Below are positions 6,267 through 14,673 of a stretch of DNA of 28,857 bases, piece by piece. Where the stretch lies: positions 1 to 28,857 of the IMG/VR virus record IMGVR_UViG_3300031241_000016. One strand, written 5' to 3'. The notes under the pieces were generated by a model, which did not search any database, had not been told where the DNA came from, and saw only the letters and a program-made list of their open reading frames with translations. Positions within the stretch are counted from its first letter, which is position 1; the number at the start of each line of letters is the position of its first letter. The position numbers and the translations under genes were made by a program. Source of the DNA: a virus.

Positions 6267-7258
6267 GAGCCATCAGGTTCTACGCCAAAGTGAGCGACGA
6301 ACGCCGCCTTTGTCTCGGGATGCGCCTTGACGTAATCAATATCCGACTGCGAAGGGGTGGGCTTGCCGGAAGGCGCGGCAGATGCAGGAGCGGCACCGCC
6401 GCCCATCGCCTTGATCTGCTGGTCGAACCGCGCATTGATCTCGGCAGCACGTTTCGGACTTTTGGCAATCTCTTTGTCGCGCTCAAGGTTCAGACGCGTC
6501 ACATCGGCAGAAGCGCCTTTGGCTGGTTTGGTTTGCGCAGTCAAATCAGGTTTGACTAGGCCAGCCATCCATTGATCTACTTGGTTCTTCACCTTGGCAA
6601 GCTCAACGCCGTGCTTCTGAAGCGCAATGTCGTGCGTCATCTGGTCGTGAGAATACTTCTCGCTGATACCCTCGTTTAGCCGCCACTGGTTCATCAGTTC
6701 CTTCTCAACAGCCAAGTCACCCTTGGACTCGGCCATAATCTCTTTGCGCCGATCAAGCGCGCGATTGTAGTTCTCCATCGCCACTTTGTAGTTGGCGTCG
6801 AACTCCTGCTTGTTCTTCGTGTACGCCTCGGCATTGCCTTGCTTGATGCCCTGCATAACGCCGGTCATGTTGTTCAGCGCGGCGGTGGCCGGGGCCATGG
6901 TCTTGCGGCCCATCAGGGAGCCAAGCACCAGAAGCATTGACGAGAGTGTAGAGAACGACTTCTGCTGCTCAGGCGTGAACTTGGCAAGCGGCTCGGACGG
7001 CAACGGATTGGCGGCAAGCTGCTTATCCCGGTCAGCCATGATCTGTTTTGTGTCGGACATAATGCCTTGCGGGATGGTGTCAATGCCCATAGCCTGTTTT
7101 GCGGCTAGCGTGGCAATAGTCTTTGGCACGGCCTTGCCCGCCCCCGCCTTCGGAGCGACAGGTTTTACAACGGGAGGCGCAATGGGAGGATTTTTCGTTC
7201 CCAACACCTCGGACGCTTTATCACGAAGCTGCTGCTCTACTTCTTGTGTCGTTGCCAT
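6254..7258 (-). CDS. Virion-associated protein, frameshift donor (334 aa; 432 aa with extension)
   Basis: A 334-residue hydrophilic, mostly helical protein: Pro/Ala-rich region at about 22-45, then long charged helices at about 130-230 with coiled-coil character (NKQEFDANYKVAMENYNRAL). A low-complexity Ala/Ser/Pro linker at about 290-310 precedes the end, EPDGSKKN. AAGGGG lies 6 nt before the ATG. The linker just before the frameshift site is what one expects between a core and an optional C-terminal domain. Position between two other probable virion genes suggests an internal or tail-associated structural protein. The family itself was not recognised. Confidence 0.68.
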   Translation of the reverse strand: MATTQEVEQQLRDKASEVLGTKNPPIAPPVVKPVAPKAGAGKAVPKTIATLAAKQAMGIDTIPQGIMSDTKQIMADRDKQLAANPLPSEPLAKFTPEQQKSFSTLSSMLLVLGSLMGRKTMAPATAALNNMTGVMQGIKQGNAEAYTKNKQEFDANYKVAMENYNRALDRRKEIMAESKGDLAVEKELMNQWRLNEGISEKYSHDQMTHDIALQKHGVELAKVKNQVDQWMAGLVKPDLTAQTKPAKGASADVTRLNLERDKEIAKSPKRAAEINARFDQQIKAMGGGAAPASAAPSGKPTPSQSDIDYVKAHPETKAAFVAHFGVEPDGSKKN

Positions 7259-7268
7259 TTTGTACCCC

Positions 7269-8270
7269 TTACGAAGACGCGCTCATCAGCGCCATTGTCT
7301 GCAAGAATTGAGATTGAGCCTGTTGCGCTTGCTGGTCGGCGGCAATCTGCTGGCTGATGATTGGAGTTAGGGCGTTCGACGCGCCTCCAAGGGCGTTCAT
7401 GCCGCTCGACAAATAATTCTGCAATACCTGCTGGCGCATTGCCGAGGCCTGCTGCTGCACACCGGCAAGAGCTTGTTGAGCCATAGAAGAATCAGCAAGA
7501 CCGGCCTTGGCGTAGTATTGCTTGGTCGCCTCAGTCTGCCCCTGCTCCCACTGAGCCACATTGTAGCCATCTGCGGCATTCAATTGCCCGCTATTGTACT
7601 GATCAAGCAACTTTTGGCCTTGAGCTTGTTGGGCTGCTGCATTTGCGGATTGTTGGTTCTGCGCATCCGTGGGTCTGGGTGATCTGGAAGTAAGTGCATT
7701 TATTCCAGAAATGGCAAGCGGCCCGTATTTCAGGGCCGTAGCCCCCCATCCGGTAGATGTTGTAGGGGGTGTGGTCGTCGTTGTAGTCGCTGACGGAGTG
7801 TATCCTGGCGCTTGGTTCGGAGGAACGTCTACAGCGCTTCCGTCTGGATTGGTGTACACATTTCCACTAGGCGGAGAATCCGCTGGCAACTGGCTTGTTG
7901 TCATACCATCGCTTGGATTTACCGTTCCCGTTCCCGTTTCTGCCCCGCCACCGGCAGCAGTACCATTTCCGCTACTACCCGCCCCCCCAATAGCATTCAT
8001 TGCCGCATAAGAGGCATACAACTTACCGGCAGTATTGGCAACATTGGCCTGCCTATCCATTGTGTGTGGGCTGAAAATGTCCTTGCCGCCTACGCTTCGG
8101 TTCATGGCGTTACCGACGCGCTCTTTTGAGATAAGCGGGTCGAAGGCGTGGATAGCAGCCAGACCGCCAGAGCTAAACGAGCCCCCATGAAATCCCTGCT
8201 GCATGTTGTCGCGCAAAGCCCCTAAATCAGAGCCGGTTAATTTTTCAAATTCGCTACCTAACCATGTCAT
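7269..8270 (-). CDS. Ala/Gln-rich virion protein candidate
   Basis: A 333-residue protein. The N-terminal third is mixed, the middle (about 95-175) is a disordered Gly/Ser/Thr/Pro linker (GTGTVNPSDG, TTTTTPPTTS). The C-terminal part is helical and rich in Ala and Gln (QQSANAAAQQAQGQKLLDQY). Such Ala/Gln-rich helical proteins are common among internal virion (ejection) proteins and tail-tip components of short-tailed phages. AGGAG lies 5 nt upstream of the ATG. It sits in the presumed ejection-protein block, between the tailspike and the frameshifted gene. The role is inferred from composition and position. Confidence 0.6.
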   Translation of the reverse strand: MTWLGSEFEKLTGSDLGALRDNMQQGFHGGSFSSGGLAAIHAFDPLISKERVGNAMNRSVGGKDIFSPHTMDRQANVANTAGKLYASYAAMNAIGGAGSSGNGTAAGGGAETGTGTVNPSDGMTTSQLPADSPPSGNVYTNPDGSAVDVPPNQAPGYTPSATTTTTTPPTTSTGWGATALKYGPLAISGINALTSRSPRPTDAQNQQSANAAAQQAQGQKLLDQYNSGQLNAADGYNVAQWEQGQTEATKQYYAKAGLADSSMAQQALAGVQQQASAMRQQVLQNYLSSGMNALGGASNALTPIISQQIAADQQAQQAQSQFLQTMALMSASS

Positions 8271-8279
8271 GATGTTCTC

Positions 8280-8618
8280 CTATACCAAGCCCAATGCGTC
8301 GTTGACATACTGGTGCATGAAAGCATGTTGCTGCATCCACTCAATATACTGCGCTTCATCCTTCAAGTCCACTTCGCTCAGATCAACCGATTGCTGAGTT
8401 ATTCCGAGCGCCGCTAATTCTTCCTGATGAATTTCGTTGTGGACAAGCAGCCAATCCTTCTCGCTTCTCATGTCCGAAATCGGCTGCGAGTTGATTACCG
8501 TACCCAACCCCTCAAGAGTCTTTGCAACCAAGCTGTGCGCCTGAGAATTCGAAAACAAAAAATCCTTCATAGCGGCATCATCGCCAAATGGAGTGTCGGT
8601 GAAGATCGTAATGTCCAT
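8280..8618 (-). CDS. Small acidic phage protein, unknown function
   Basis: A 112-residue acidic protein with no membrane segment and no cysteine. The C-terminal half (KDEAQYIEWMQQHAFMHQYV) is helical. CGGAG lies about 9 nt before the ATG. It follows the tailspike gene and precedes the Ala/Gln-rich virion gene. In many phages a small protein here is a tail accessory or chaperone, but no motif supports a specific role. Confidence 0.65.
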   Translation of the reverse strand: MDITIFTDTPFGDDAAMKDFLFSNSQAHSLVAKTLEGLGTVINSQPISDMRSEKDWLLVHNEIHQEELAALGITQQSVDLSEVDLKDEAQYIEWMQQHAFMHQYVNDALGLV

Positions 8619-8642
8619 TTTTAATGACTCCGTACGTCACGG

Positions 8643-10181
8643 TTAAGAGTTAGCTAGATAAGTTGCTGAAAAGTATATTGTAGGAGTTGCACCAACAGCA
8701 GAAGTAGAGTACACGTTACCAGCAGACAAAACTAAATTCGTACAGCTCGTGCTAACAATAGCATTACCACTGCTCGCCGCCGCTGTGGTGAAAGGCAAGT
8801 TTGTGCATATCTGCCCACCTGCCACAAGAGCTACCGAAGTGCTGCCTGTTATTGACCAGTTTAGAGTTACTTGATTTTCAACTTTTGTCCATGTCCCGCT
8901 ACTGGAAAAACTACCAACCAACGTAACTCCTGTCCCTTGATTTGGCGTCCACACGCCTTCTCTGGCCGTGTAATCAAACGCGGTTCCGCTTATATAGTTT
9001 GCTGTTGAGTAATTCTTCAGATTAAAGCCTGTGCCGCGCATCGTAACTGCGCCAGAAGCACCAGATAATATGAATGCTCTGTCGCCTGCCGCAGTTGGCA
9101 CTCCGTCACCGCCCATAACCACAAAGTCTATCGGGCGTGAATCTCCTGAAGATGCCGTTATGAATTCTCCGAAAGTACCAACCCCAGCGGCTGAGTTTTG
9201 CAGAGAGTAGCATCCGTTAAATACTACCCCGTGAATATCTTGCGCTGCTGCCGGAACTCCTACGGCAGATGCAGTTGAAGTTGTTAATTGGAACGCACTA
9301 CGCTGATTGCTTTCTGCTCCACACCCATTGAACGTGACGCCGCACAAATTCGACAACGCCCATCCTGAAAACGCATTAGTCTCAGCGCCGCACGCTTCAA
9401 AGGAAGAATAAATCATTCCGTTAATCGTCCAGCCATTACCAGTGGAAGATGTTGAGCCATCACAGCCACGACCACTAATGGAGGTATGAAATCCATCAAA
9501 TCTAAATCCGTCCCCTGTGTTAGCTTCCCCAAACAGGCTATTCAACACGCCAAGGTATGTATTTGTGAAATGGAAATTATGCCCACCAGAACTCATCGCG
9601 TGAATATTTTCCAGAATGTAATGGGCGCTATAATTTGCGCCACTGTTTCCTTTACCGATATAAATACCATCCCCAGGTGCGTGCAGAATGGTTAGATTTT
9701 TAACGCCAAAATAAACCCCAAGGTTAAACGAAATTCCGTTAGTTCCTCCTGGCGACCCCGTGAAATCAAGAATGGTATTTTGTTTTCCTTCACCCTCGAT
9801 ATATACGTTATGAAGCAATGCTGTTGAAGTGAAAGCCAACTCTGCCGTCAGGTTGTAGTATCCGGCGGGAATAATTATCTTATGCCCGCGCGTTGCGCCC
9901 GCTGTCTGCACAAATGTTATCAAAGCCGCGAACGCTGCTGTATCTTCCGCTGCGTGCGCCCCGTCACCGATAGCTCCAAACTGCTGCGGAGTAATAGTCA
10001 TTCTTTCTTGCGATTGAACCGTAAGCGGAACAGCGCCGCTACCTGCCTGCAAAAACCCAACTAAGGACGAGCCAGAATATGCGGCAAGTTCCGTATTCCC
10101 TGCGCAAGCCGCAAAGTTAGCGTCCAGTTGCGCTCCTGTCGCGCTGGTAACTGCCGTAAATAAATTGGGTACTGCGGCCAT
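8643..10181 (-). CDS. Tailspike / receptor-binding protein with beta-helix fold
   Basis: A 512-residue protein. After a roughly 60-residue virion-attachment region, residues about 62-80 read TPQQFGAIGDGAHAAEDTAA, the F-G-A-x-G-D-G...D-T motif that opens pectate-lyase-like beta-helix domains in phage tailspikes. It is followed by the usual strand-rich repeats with N/G turns to about 400. The last part (about 400-512) is Ser/Thr/Gly-rich and may be the trimerisation or adhesion tip. Such spikes bind, and often cleave, capsule or O-antigen polysaccharide. No catalytic residues can be assigned by eye. AGGAG sits 6 nt upstream of the start. Confidence 0.82.
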   Translation of the reverse strand: MAAVPNLFTAVTSATGAQLDANFAACAGNTELAAYSGSSLVGFLQAGSGAVPLTVQSQERMTITPQQFGAIGDGAHAAEDTAAFAALITFVQTAGATRGHKIIIPAGYYNLTAELAFTSTALLHNVYIEGEGKQNTILDFTGSPGGTNGISFNLGVYFGVKNLTILHAPGDGIYIGKGNSGANYSAHYILENIHAMSSGGHNFHFTNTYLGVLNSLFGEANTGDGFRFDGFHTSISGRGCDGSTSSTGNGWTINGMIYSSFEACGAETNAFSGWALSNLCGVTFNGCGAESNQRSAFQLTTSTASAVGVPAAAQDIHGVVFNGCYSLQNSAAGVGTFGEFITASSGDSRPIDFVVMGGDGVPTAAGDRAFILSGASGAVTMRGTGFNLKNYSTANYISGTAFDYTAREGVWTPNQGTGVTLVGSFSSSGTWTKVENQVTLNWSITGSTSVALVAGGQICTNLPFTTAAASSGNAIVSTSCTNLVLSAGNVYSTSAVGATPTIYFSATYLANS

Positions 10182-10190
10182 ATCTATCTC

Positions 10191-12407
10191 CTAAAATGGT
10201 GTGCCAGTCCAAGGCGTTCTGTTTTCGTATTGCAAATGGAATCCAACATACGTCACTCCGGGCGTAGTCGCTGTTCCTGTTATTCCCACGTAGTTACCGA
10301 CATTGGAAACGTCTTTTCTTGCGAACACATAGCCGGTCGAATACCACGTAATCGGCTGGCTCAAATTATTAGTCCACACTATAGGCTGGTTGAGGTTGTT
10401 GTACCACAGCATCACGCTCCCGCCAGTCGCGGAGTAGTTCGTGGTTCTAACGTCAGTGTCGATATTCACCGTAAGCGCAGAAGGCAGCGACGAGATTGTT
10501 TCGAGTCCGAATTTAAGAACCTGCTTCGTCACAAGCGGGTCGGTCATGTCCCACAGCTTCGACTGAATAATCTGAGATACCGCGCCAGTGGAATTTGAGA
10601 ACAGCTTATACAGGCTTGTTCCATTCGTGGCCCATACGCTCGGAACATCTGGAACGGGATACGCTGTCGCTATGAAATTCATTCCCTCAACTTGAGAAGA
10701 GAAATACCATTTCTTGTTGAAGAACAGGCAGAGCAACTGACGAGTGACGCCAGCAACGGGGTCGTTGTACTTCACCAGATAGCACAGGCATAGGATGTTA
10801 AATATCACGACCACGCCGCCGCTGATGGGCTGCGTGAAGTCAATGTTTTGGTACATACCATCCAGCGGGTCTGAAATCTTTTGTGGCGTAGAGCCGGTCA
10901 GCGACATAACGCCGTAGTCAGTGGCGAACATGATTGATCTGTAGTACGAGACAACAGAATCGCCCATCGTTGTGCCGATTGATGGAGTGATATTTGTGTT
11001 AGAAAAAATAGTTGTGGAAGAAATGAGCAATGCGCCGGTCGTGCTGTACACCGGCTGAGTGACAGTCACGTTTGAAATCACGTTAACCGAATTCTGCCCG
11101 ATGATATATAGGAAATCATTTGCGGAGAACAGACGAACAATCGAACCCTTCATTGTCTCGTCGCTCATTACAAGCGAACCGGCCAATTGCGTCGGGTCAA
11201 AGTTGCTGTAGCTGTTCGGCGCGGAGAATATGATTGATCTGCCGCTGGCAATCCACACGCGGCCCGCGTAGGTGCCGATTGACGTTCCGCTGGCGCTGAT
11301 GGAAAGGTTGGCGGTCACGGAGCCGCCAGTGCCTGTTGCAATCATTGTGAATGGGGTTGGGCGAGTATAGGATGCGCTTAACTGGTAAGTTCCAGTTCCT
11401 CCCGTTCCAGTTCCGTATGCAATAATAGTTCCAAGATTGCCAACTCCGGCTTCGATGATGGTCTGCCCAATGGCTATAGGCGTTCCTAATGTGGCAATCG
11501 TTACGTTCAGGGTCGCTCCTGAAATTGTTCCGGTAAAAAAAGATAGTCCGAAATATCCAACATTCAATGCAGGAGCCGAGGTATACCCACTGCCTGGATT
11601 GTTTACGGAAACGCTCACTATTCTTTCGTTCAGGTTGAAAGTTGCCCCGCTTCCATGCCCCCCGATGAAGTGGACGTGAAATGCAAGTCCGGTTTGACCG
11701 TATCCAATGGTGCTTATATTTGCTCCGGTTATTGCCCCGCTTGCGTCAACCGATGACACGGTAATTTGAGGAAGAATAAATCCGGTAATCGGAAACCATG
11801 CTGCGGCATCCATGGTTAATACGTCGCCTACCCAATATCCAGTTCCTGCCGTGACTACGCCGGCCAGATCAACCCCTATATAGGCGGTGAATGTTGCGCT
11901 TCCAGACCCAGTCACGTTTGGTGCTGCGGTGTACCCAAGCCCTCCATTAACAACATTTACCGAAGCGACCGTTCCCTTGTACGCAGTCAGCGTAGCCCCA
12001 TCCCAATCAAAGTACCCGTTTGATACGTCGATCAAAACAATGCGCTCGTTTTTCCATTGGGCGAATCTGGTATGCGTGCCAGAGAATGTTCCGGCAGCGC
12101 CTACAACGGTCTGCGCGAAGGTGAGTAGATTAACCTGATAGGCCGAGCCGTCCGTGCAGAACATGAACATGTAGGAAACACCGTTGATGTTCCCTTCGTC
12201 CATGTAGTAACAGGTCTTGCCGCCCGGTAGAGCGTAGAGGGCCGCAGACGGGCCGTAAACGGTCTTGGCGTTGCCATTACCGATTGGGATGACGTTCTCT
12301 AGCCAAGCGAACTCATCGTCGTCTATGACCTTCCTATCGGCCTGAGTGTTGACGCCCTTGAAGTTTCTTAACGAGTGATTCTTTTTGGTATCCCGCGATT
12401 CGGCCAT
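10191..12407 (-). CDS. Tail / DNA-stabilisation-type protein with GYTxAP modules
   Basis: A 738-residue, beta-rich protein that begins with a basic tail (AESRDTKKNHSLRNFKGVNT), a start typical of podovirus tail proteins of the P22 gp10 / T7 gp12-like functional class (RNFKGVNTQAD...ENV). At about 148-170 and again at about 265-285 it contains the module GxGYTxAP (NGGLGYTAAPNVT, NPGSGYTSAPAL), also found in the 374-residue protein at 13539-14663. The gene follows the adaptor gene directly, as expected for a tail-tube or nozzle component. AAGGAG lies about 6 nt before the ATG. The class is assigned by position, size and N-terminus, not by a confirmed homologue. Confidence 0.68.
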   Translation of the reverse strand: MAESRDTKKNHSLRNFKGVNTQADRKVIDDDEFAWLENVIPIGNGNAKTVYGPSAALYALPGGKTCYYMDEGNINGVSYMFMFCTDGSAYQVNLLTFAQTVVGAAGTFSGTHTRFAQWKNERIVLIDVSNGYFDWDGATLTAYKGTVASVNVVNGGLGYTAAPNVTGSGSATFTAYIGVDLAGVVTAGTGYWVGDVLTMDAAAWFPITGFILPQITVSSVDASGAITGANISTIGYGQTGLAFHVHFIGGHGSGATFNLNERIVSVSVNNPGSGYTSAPALNVGYFGLSFFTGTISGATLNVTIATLGTPIAIGQTIIEAGVGNLGTIIAYGTGTGGTGTYQLSASYTRPTPFTMIATGTGGSVTANLSISASGTSIGTYAGRVWIASGRSIIFSAPNSYSNFDPTQLAGSLVMSDETMKGSIVRLFSANDFLYIIGQNSVNVISNVTVTQPVYSTTGALLISSTTIFSNTNITPSIGTTMGDSVVSYYRSIMFATDYGVMSLTGSTPQKISDPLDGMYQNIDFTQPISGGVVVIFNILCLCYLVKYNDPVAGVTRQLLCLFFNKKWYFSSQVEGMNFIATAYPVPDVPSVWATNGTSLYKLFSNSTGAVSQIIQSKLWDMTDPLVTKQVLKFGLETISSLPSALTVNIDTDVRTTNYSATGGSVMLWYNNLNQPIVWTNNLSQPITWYSTGYVFARKDVSNVGNYVGITGTATTPGVTYVGFHLQYENRTPWTGTPF

Positions 12408-12416
12408 TTTCGCTCC

Positions 12417-13055
12417 TTACTGGAACGGCTGGGAAATGCGTCTTGTGAACGACGACCTCACAGCGGAGCCGACTTTTTGGTTGTAGGTTTGCAGGAAACG
12501 GTTTGCCTCTTCCGTACTCTGTTCCTTCTCTTTAGCCAGATACGCGGCGTAGTAGATCACCGGCTCGGTGAACGGGAAAGAGATTGTGTCCTGAGTTGCC
12601 AACGATGACAGCGTGGCTGGCGCTACTACCGTGTCCCACTCGGAGGAATAGGTTTGATCTGGAATCGGGCCTACATATACCGTGTTGTTTCCGTACACAC
12701 AGAACGCGACCGGACGACCTTGATAGGACACCCAATTGCGCATCTTCAGGTTGAACTCTGTGTACGGCATGTAAGTCAGCGGCACGCGCATACCGCCCCA
12801 CAAGATCGTGAGGTTCAGCACGTCGAAGGTGCTTATCCCGCTCGGAATTATTGCGTAGGAGTATGTCTCCGTGCCGGTCGTCAGAGGAACGGTTTGGAGA
12901 ACGCGGTTGCATCCGGTATCAGCAACAACCCGATACCGAGCCTGATTGATGTAGTCAATAAGCTCGGCATCAGACCAATAGTTTCCCGTAGCGTCATGGA
13001 CAAGCCGCCTTACGCCGGTAAGGTAATCCGACAGTAAGGGCGGATTGGAAGCCAC
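12417..13055 (-). CDS. Head-tail adaptor (gp4/gp11-type) protein
   Basis: A 212-residue protein starting at GTG 13055. The beginning, LLSDYLTGVRRLVHDATGNY followed by WSDAELIDYINQARYRV, is typical of phage adaptor proteins that form the ring below the portal. In these the phrase W(S/T)D-x-E-L-x-x-Y-I/L-N-x-A recurs. The C-terminal helix (AAYLAKEKEQSTEEANRFLQ) also matches the adaptor style. It would attach to the portal and receive the tail protein encoded next. AAGG about 9 nt upstream is a weak ribosome-binding site; the start lies 2 nt after the stop of the upstream gene, so coupling is likely. Confidence 0.78.
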   Translation of the reverse strand: MASNPPLLSDYLTGVRRLVHDATGNYWSDAELIDYINQARYRVVADTGCNRVLQTVPLTTGTETYSYAIIPSGISTFDVLNLTILWGGMRVPLTYMPYTEFNLKMRNWVSYQGRPVAFCVYGNNTVYVGPIPDQTYSSEWDTVVAPATLSSLATQDTISFPFTEPVIYYAAYLAKEKEQSTEEANRFLQTYNQKVGSAVRSSFTRRISQPFQ

Positions 13056-13057
13056 GG

Positions 13058-13519
13058 TTAGCTACCTTTCTTGCTCTTGCTTTTGTTGAAATAGCCCAAT
13101 GCGCCGCCCTTATCTTCTTCCTCTTCAACAACAGGAGGAGTGGGTTGTGCCGCTTCCACCGCCAACCCGTCAGGCTTGGAGGTTTCTGCGGCACTTCCCG
13201 TTTGCAAGGGGGCTGAGCCTTGCTCTGGTTCCTCATCGTTAGCAGGAATCTCGACCTCGATTATTTCACCGGCCTCGACCTGATCTGCAACATTGAAGGA
13301 GAATTTGTTGAGGATTGACATGGCAGACGCAAAGGCTGCGCCATTTGTCATCCAGCCATGCCGCACCAGTACGTCTGTTTTGTCGGCCAAGCCAACGCCG
13401 AAGATGTGCTTTGCAGCATCCTCCGGCAAAGCGGTCGTTTTTCCTGCGGGAAAGCTAAAATCAACTCCGTCAAATCGTCCAGCGAAGTTGAATTCATTGC
13501 CGTTGGTAACTGTAAGCAT
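13058..13519 (-). CDS. Virion-associated protein with acidic tail
   Basis: A 153-residue protein. The start at 13519 (MLTVTNGNEFNFAGRFDGVD) was chosen because GGAGG precedes it by about 10 nt and it lies clear of the upstream gene's stop. A longer frame to 13579 would overlap that gene. The N-terminal 90 residues look like a small globular beta-containing domain. Then come an acidic segment (EAGEIIEVEIPANDEEPEQG), a Pro/Ala linker, VEEEEDK and a very basic end (NKSKSKKGS). Its place between the capsid-side gene and the adaptor suggests a head-completion or minor head protein. Confidence 0.62.
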   Translation of the reverse strand: MLTVTNGNEFNFAGRFDGVDFSFPAGKTTALPEDAAKHIFGVGLADKTDVLVRHGWMTNGAAFASAMSILNKFSFNVADQVEAGEIIEVEIPANDEEPEQGSAPLQTGSAAETSKPDGLAVEAAQPTPPVVEEEEDKGGALGYFNKSKSKKGS

Positions 13520-13538
13520 TTGGTCAGCCCTCCAAAGA

Positions 13539-14663
13539 TTAAACCGGCAAGACCCACGAAGTATCGCTTGCAACACCACCAGACGCGCCAGAGGCGTATG
13601 TGGCAGTACCGGAAGCGGCTGCGGGAGAGTCCATCGACACGCACAGGTTGGACACGTCCAATTGGCTCATACCGCCATCCAGGATGGTTTGAGTAGCCAG
13701 AGAAGCGGACGTGTTGTAGTTGCCCAGGCCGTTGCGCATGGTGAACAAGTTGGTCGAATAATCCGGGTTGGTCATCGAACCGAACAAGGTGGCTGCGGTC
13801 TTTTGGGCGCAGTACACCAATTGGTTCGCAACGCGGCCAGTGGCAGACGACACGGTAGGTGCTGTGATGACGGACAGGCAAGTTACTGCCGTAGCCGCCA
13901 CAGAGGTTAAACCTGCCGCTGTGATCGTCGGCACAGCAGCATAGCCGCCGCCGTAGTTCGCCATCGTGACCAAGCAGGCCTGGCCGTAGCCGCCAGTAGT
14001 CGAAGTGACCAGAGCCGGAGTCAGTACCGCGCCAGTGCCAGGGTCGCCCGCAACAGGGGTGACGGTAATGGACGGAGCCGAGGTATAACCTGCGCCTTGG
14101 TTAGTGACCACTACGCTCGAAACAGCGCCAGCGGTCAGAACGGCGTAGCCGGTTGCTGCCAATCCGCCGGTGGGCGGGTTGGAGAACTGGATGTACGGAG
14201 GCACGACATAGCCGGAACCGCCTGCGGTCACGGTGACGGTGGTATTCACGGCACCGCCGACGATCACGTTGAATTGCGCCGTCAGTGCCGGAGCGTTGCC
14301 GCCCGCCGTGGTGGTCATTGTCACGCCGGTTGTGCTGTTCGAGCCTGCCAGCCAGATACCGTTTTTGGCTGCGTTCGAGGTGCCACCGTTGGTGACAACA
14401 GCGCCGACCACGCAACCGGACAGGTTGATGATGCGGTAGTTGTAACCATCGGACGAGAAGAAGAACGGAATGCCGTTGTAGGCCGTGTTCAGGTTGCGCC
14501 ATGTGGTAGATACAGGGTCGTACCACTGAATGACGGAATACTTGCCGAGCGTAACCATGTACTGACCGGAAGGCAGGACGGCATACTGACCACTGACCAG
14601 CGTGATTGCGGTTGAAGGGTTGGCTAATGTCTTAGCCCCGTAACCCATTGCATTAAATGCCAT
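13539..14663 (-). CDS. Structural protein with repeated GYTxAP beta modules (possible head decoration)
   Basis: A 374-residue Gly/Thr/Val/Ala-rich protein encoded immediately after the major capsid gene. A central region, about 120-250, carries related modules: GGSGYVVPPYIQ, NQGAGYTSAPSITV and YGGGYAAVPTIT, alternating with strands. The N-terminal part (LVSGQYAVLPSGQYMVTLGK) and the C-terminal part look like separate beta domains. AAGGAG lies about 6 nt upstream. The position next to the capsid gene suggests an abundant head decoration or head-fibre protein, but tail function is possible because the neighbouring tail protein shares the modules. Confidence 0.65.
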   Translation of the reverse strand: MAFNAMGYGAKTLANPSTAITLVSGQYAVLPSGQYMVTLGKYSVIQWYDPVSTTWRNLNTAYNGIPFFFSSDGYNYRIINLSGCVVGAVVTNGGTSNAAKNGIWLAGSNSTTGVTMTTTAGGNAPALTAQFNVIVGGAVNTTVTVTAGGSGYVVPPYIQFSNPPTGGLAATGYAVLTAGAVSSVVVTNQGAGYTSAPSITVTPVAGDPGTGAVLTPALVTSTTGGYGQACLVTMANYGGGYAAVPTITAAGLTSVAATAVTCLSVITAPTVSSATGRVANQLVYCAQKTAATLFGSMTNPDYSTNLFTMRNGLGNYNTSASLATQTILDGGMSQLDVSNLCVSMDSPAAASGTATYASGASGGVASDTSWVLPV

Positions 14664-14673
14664 GTCGTTCTCC

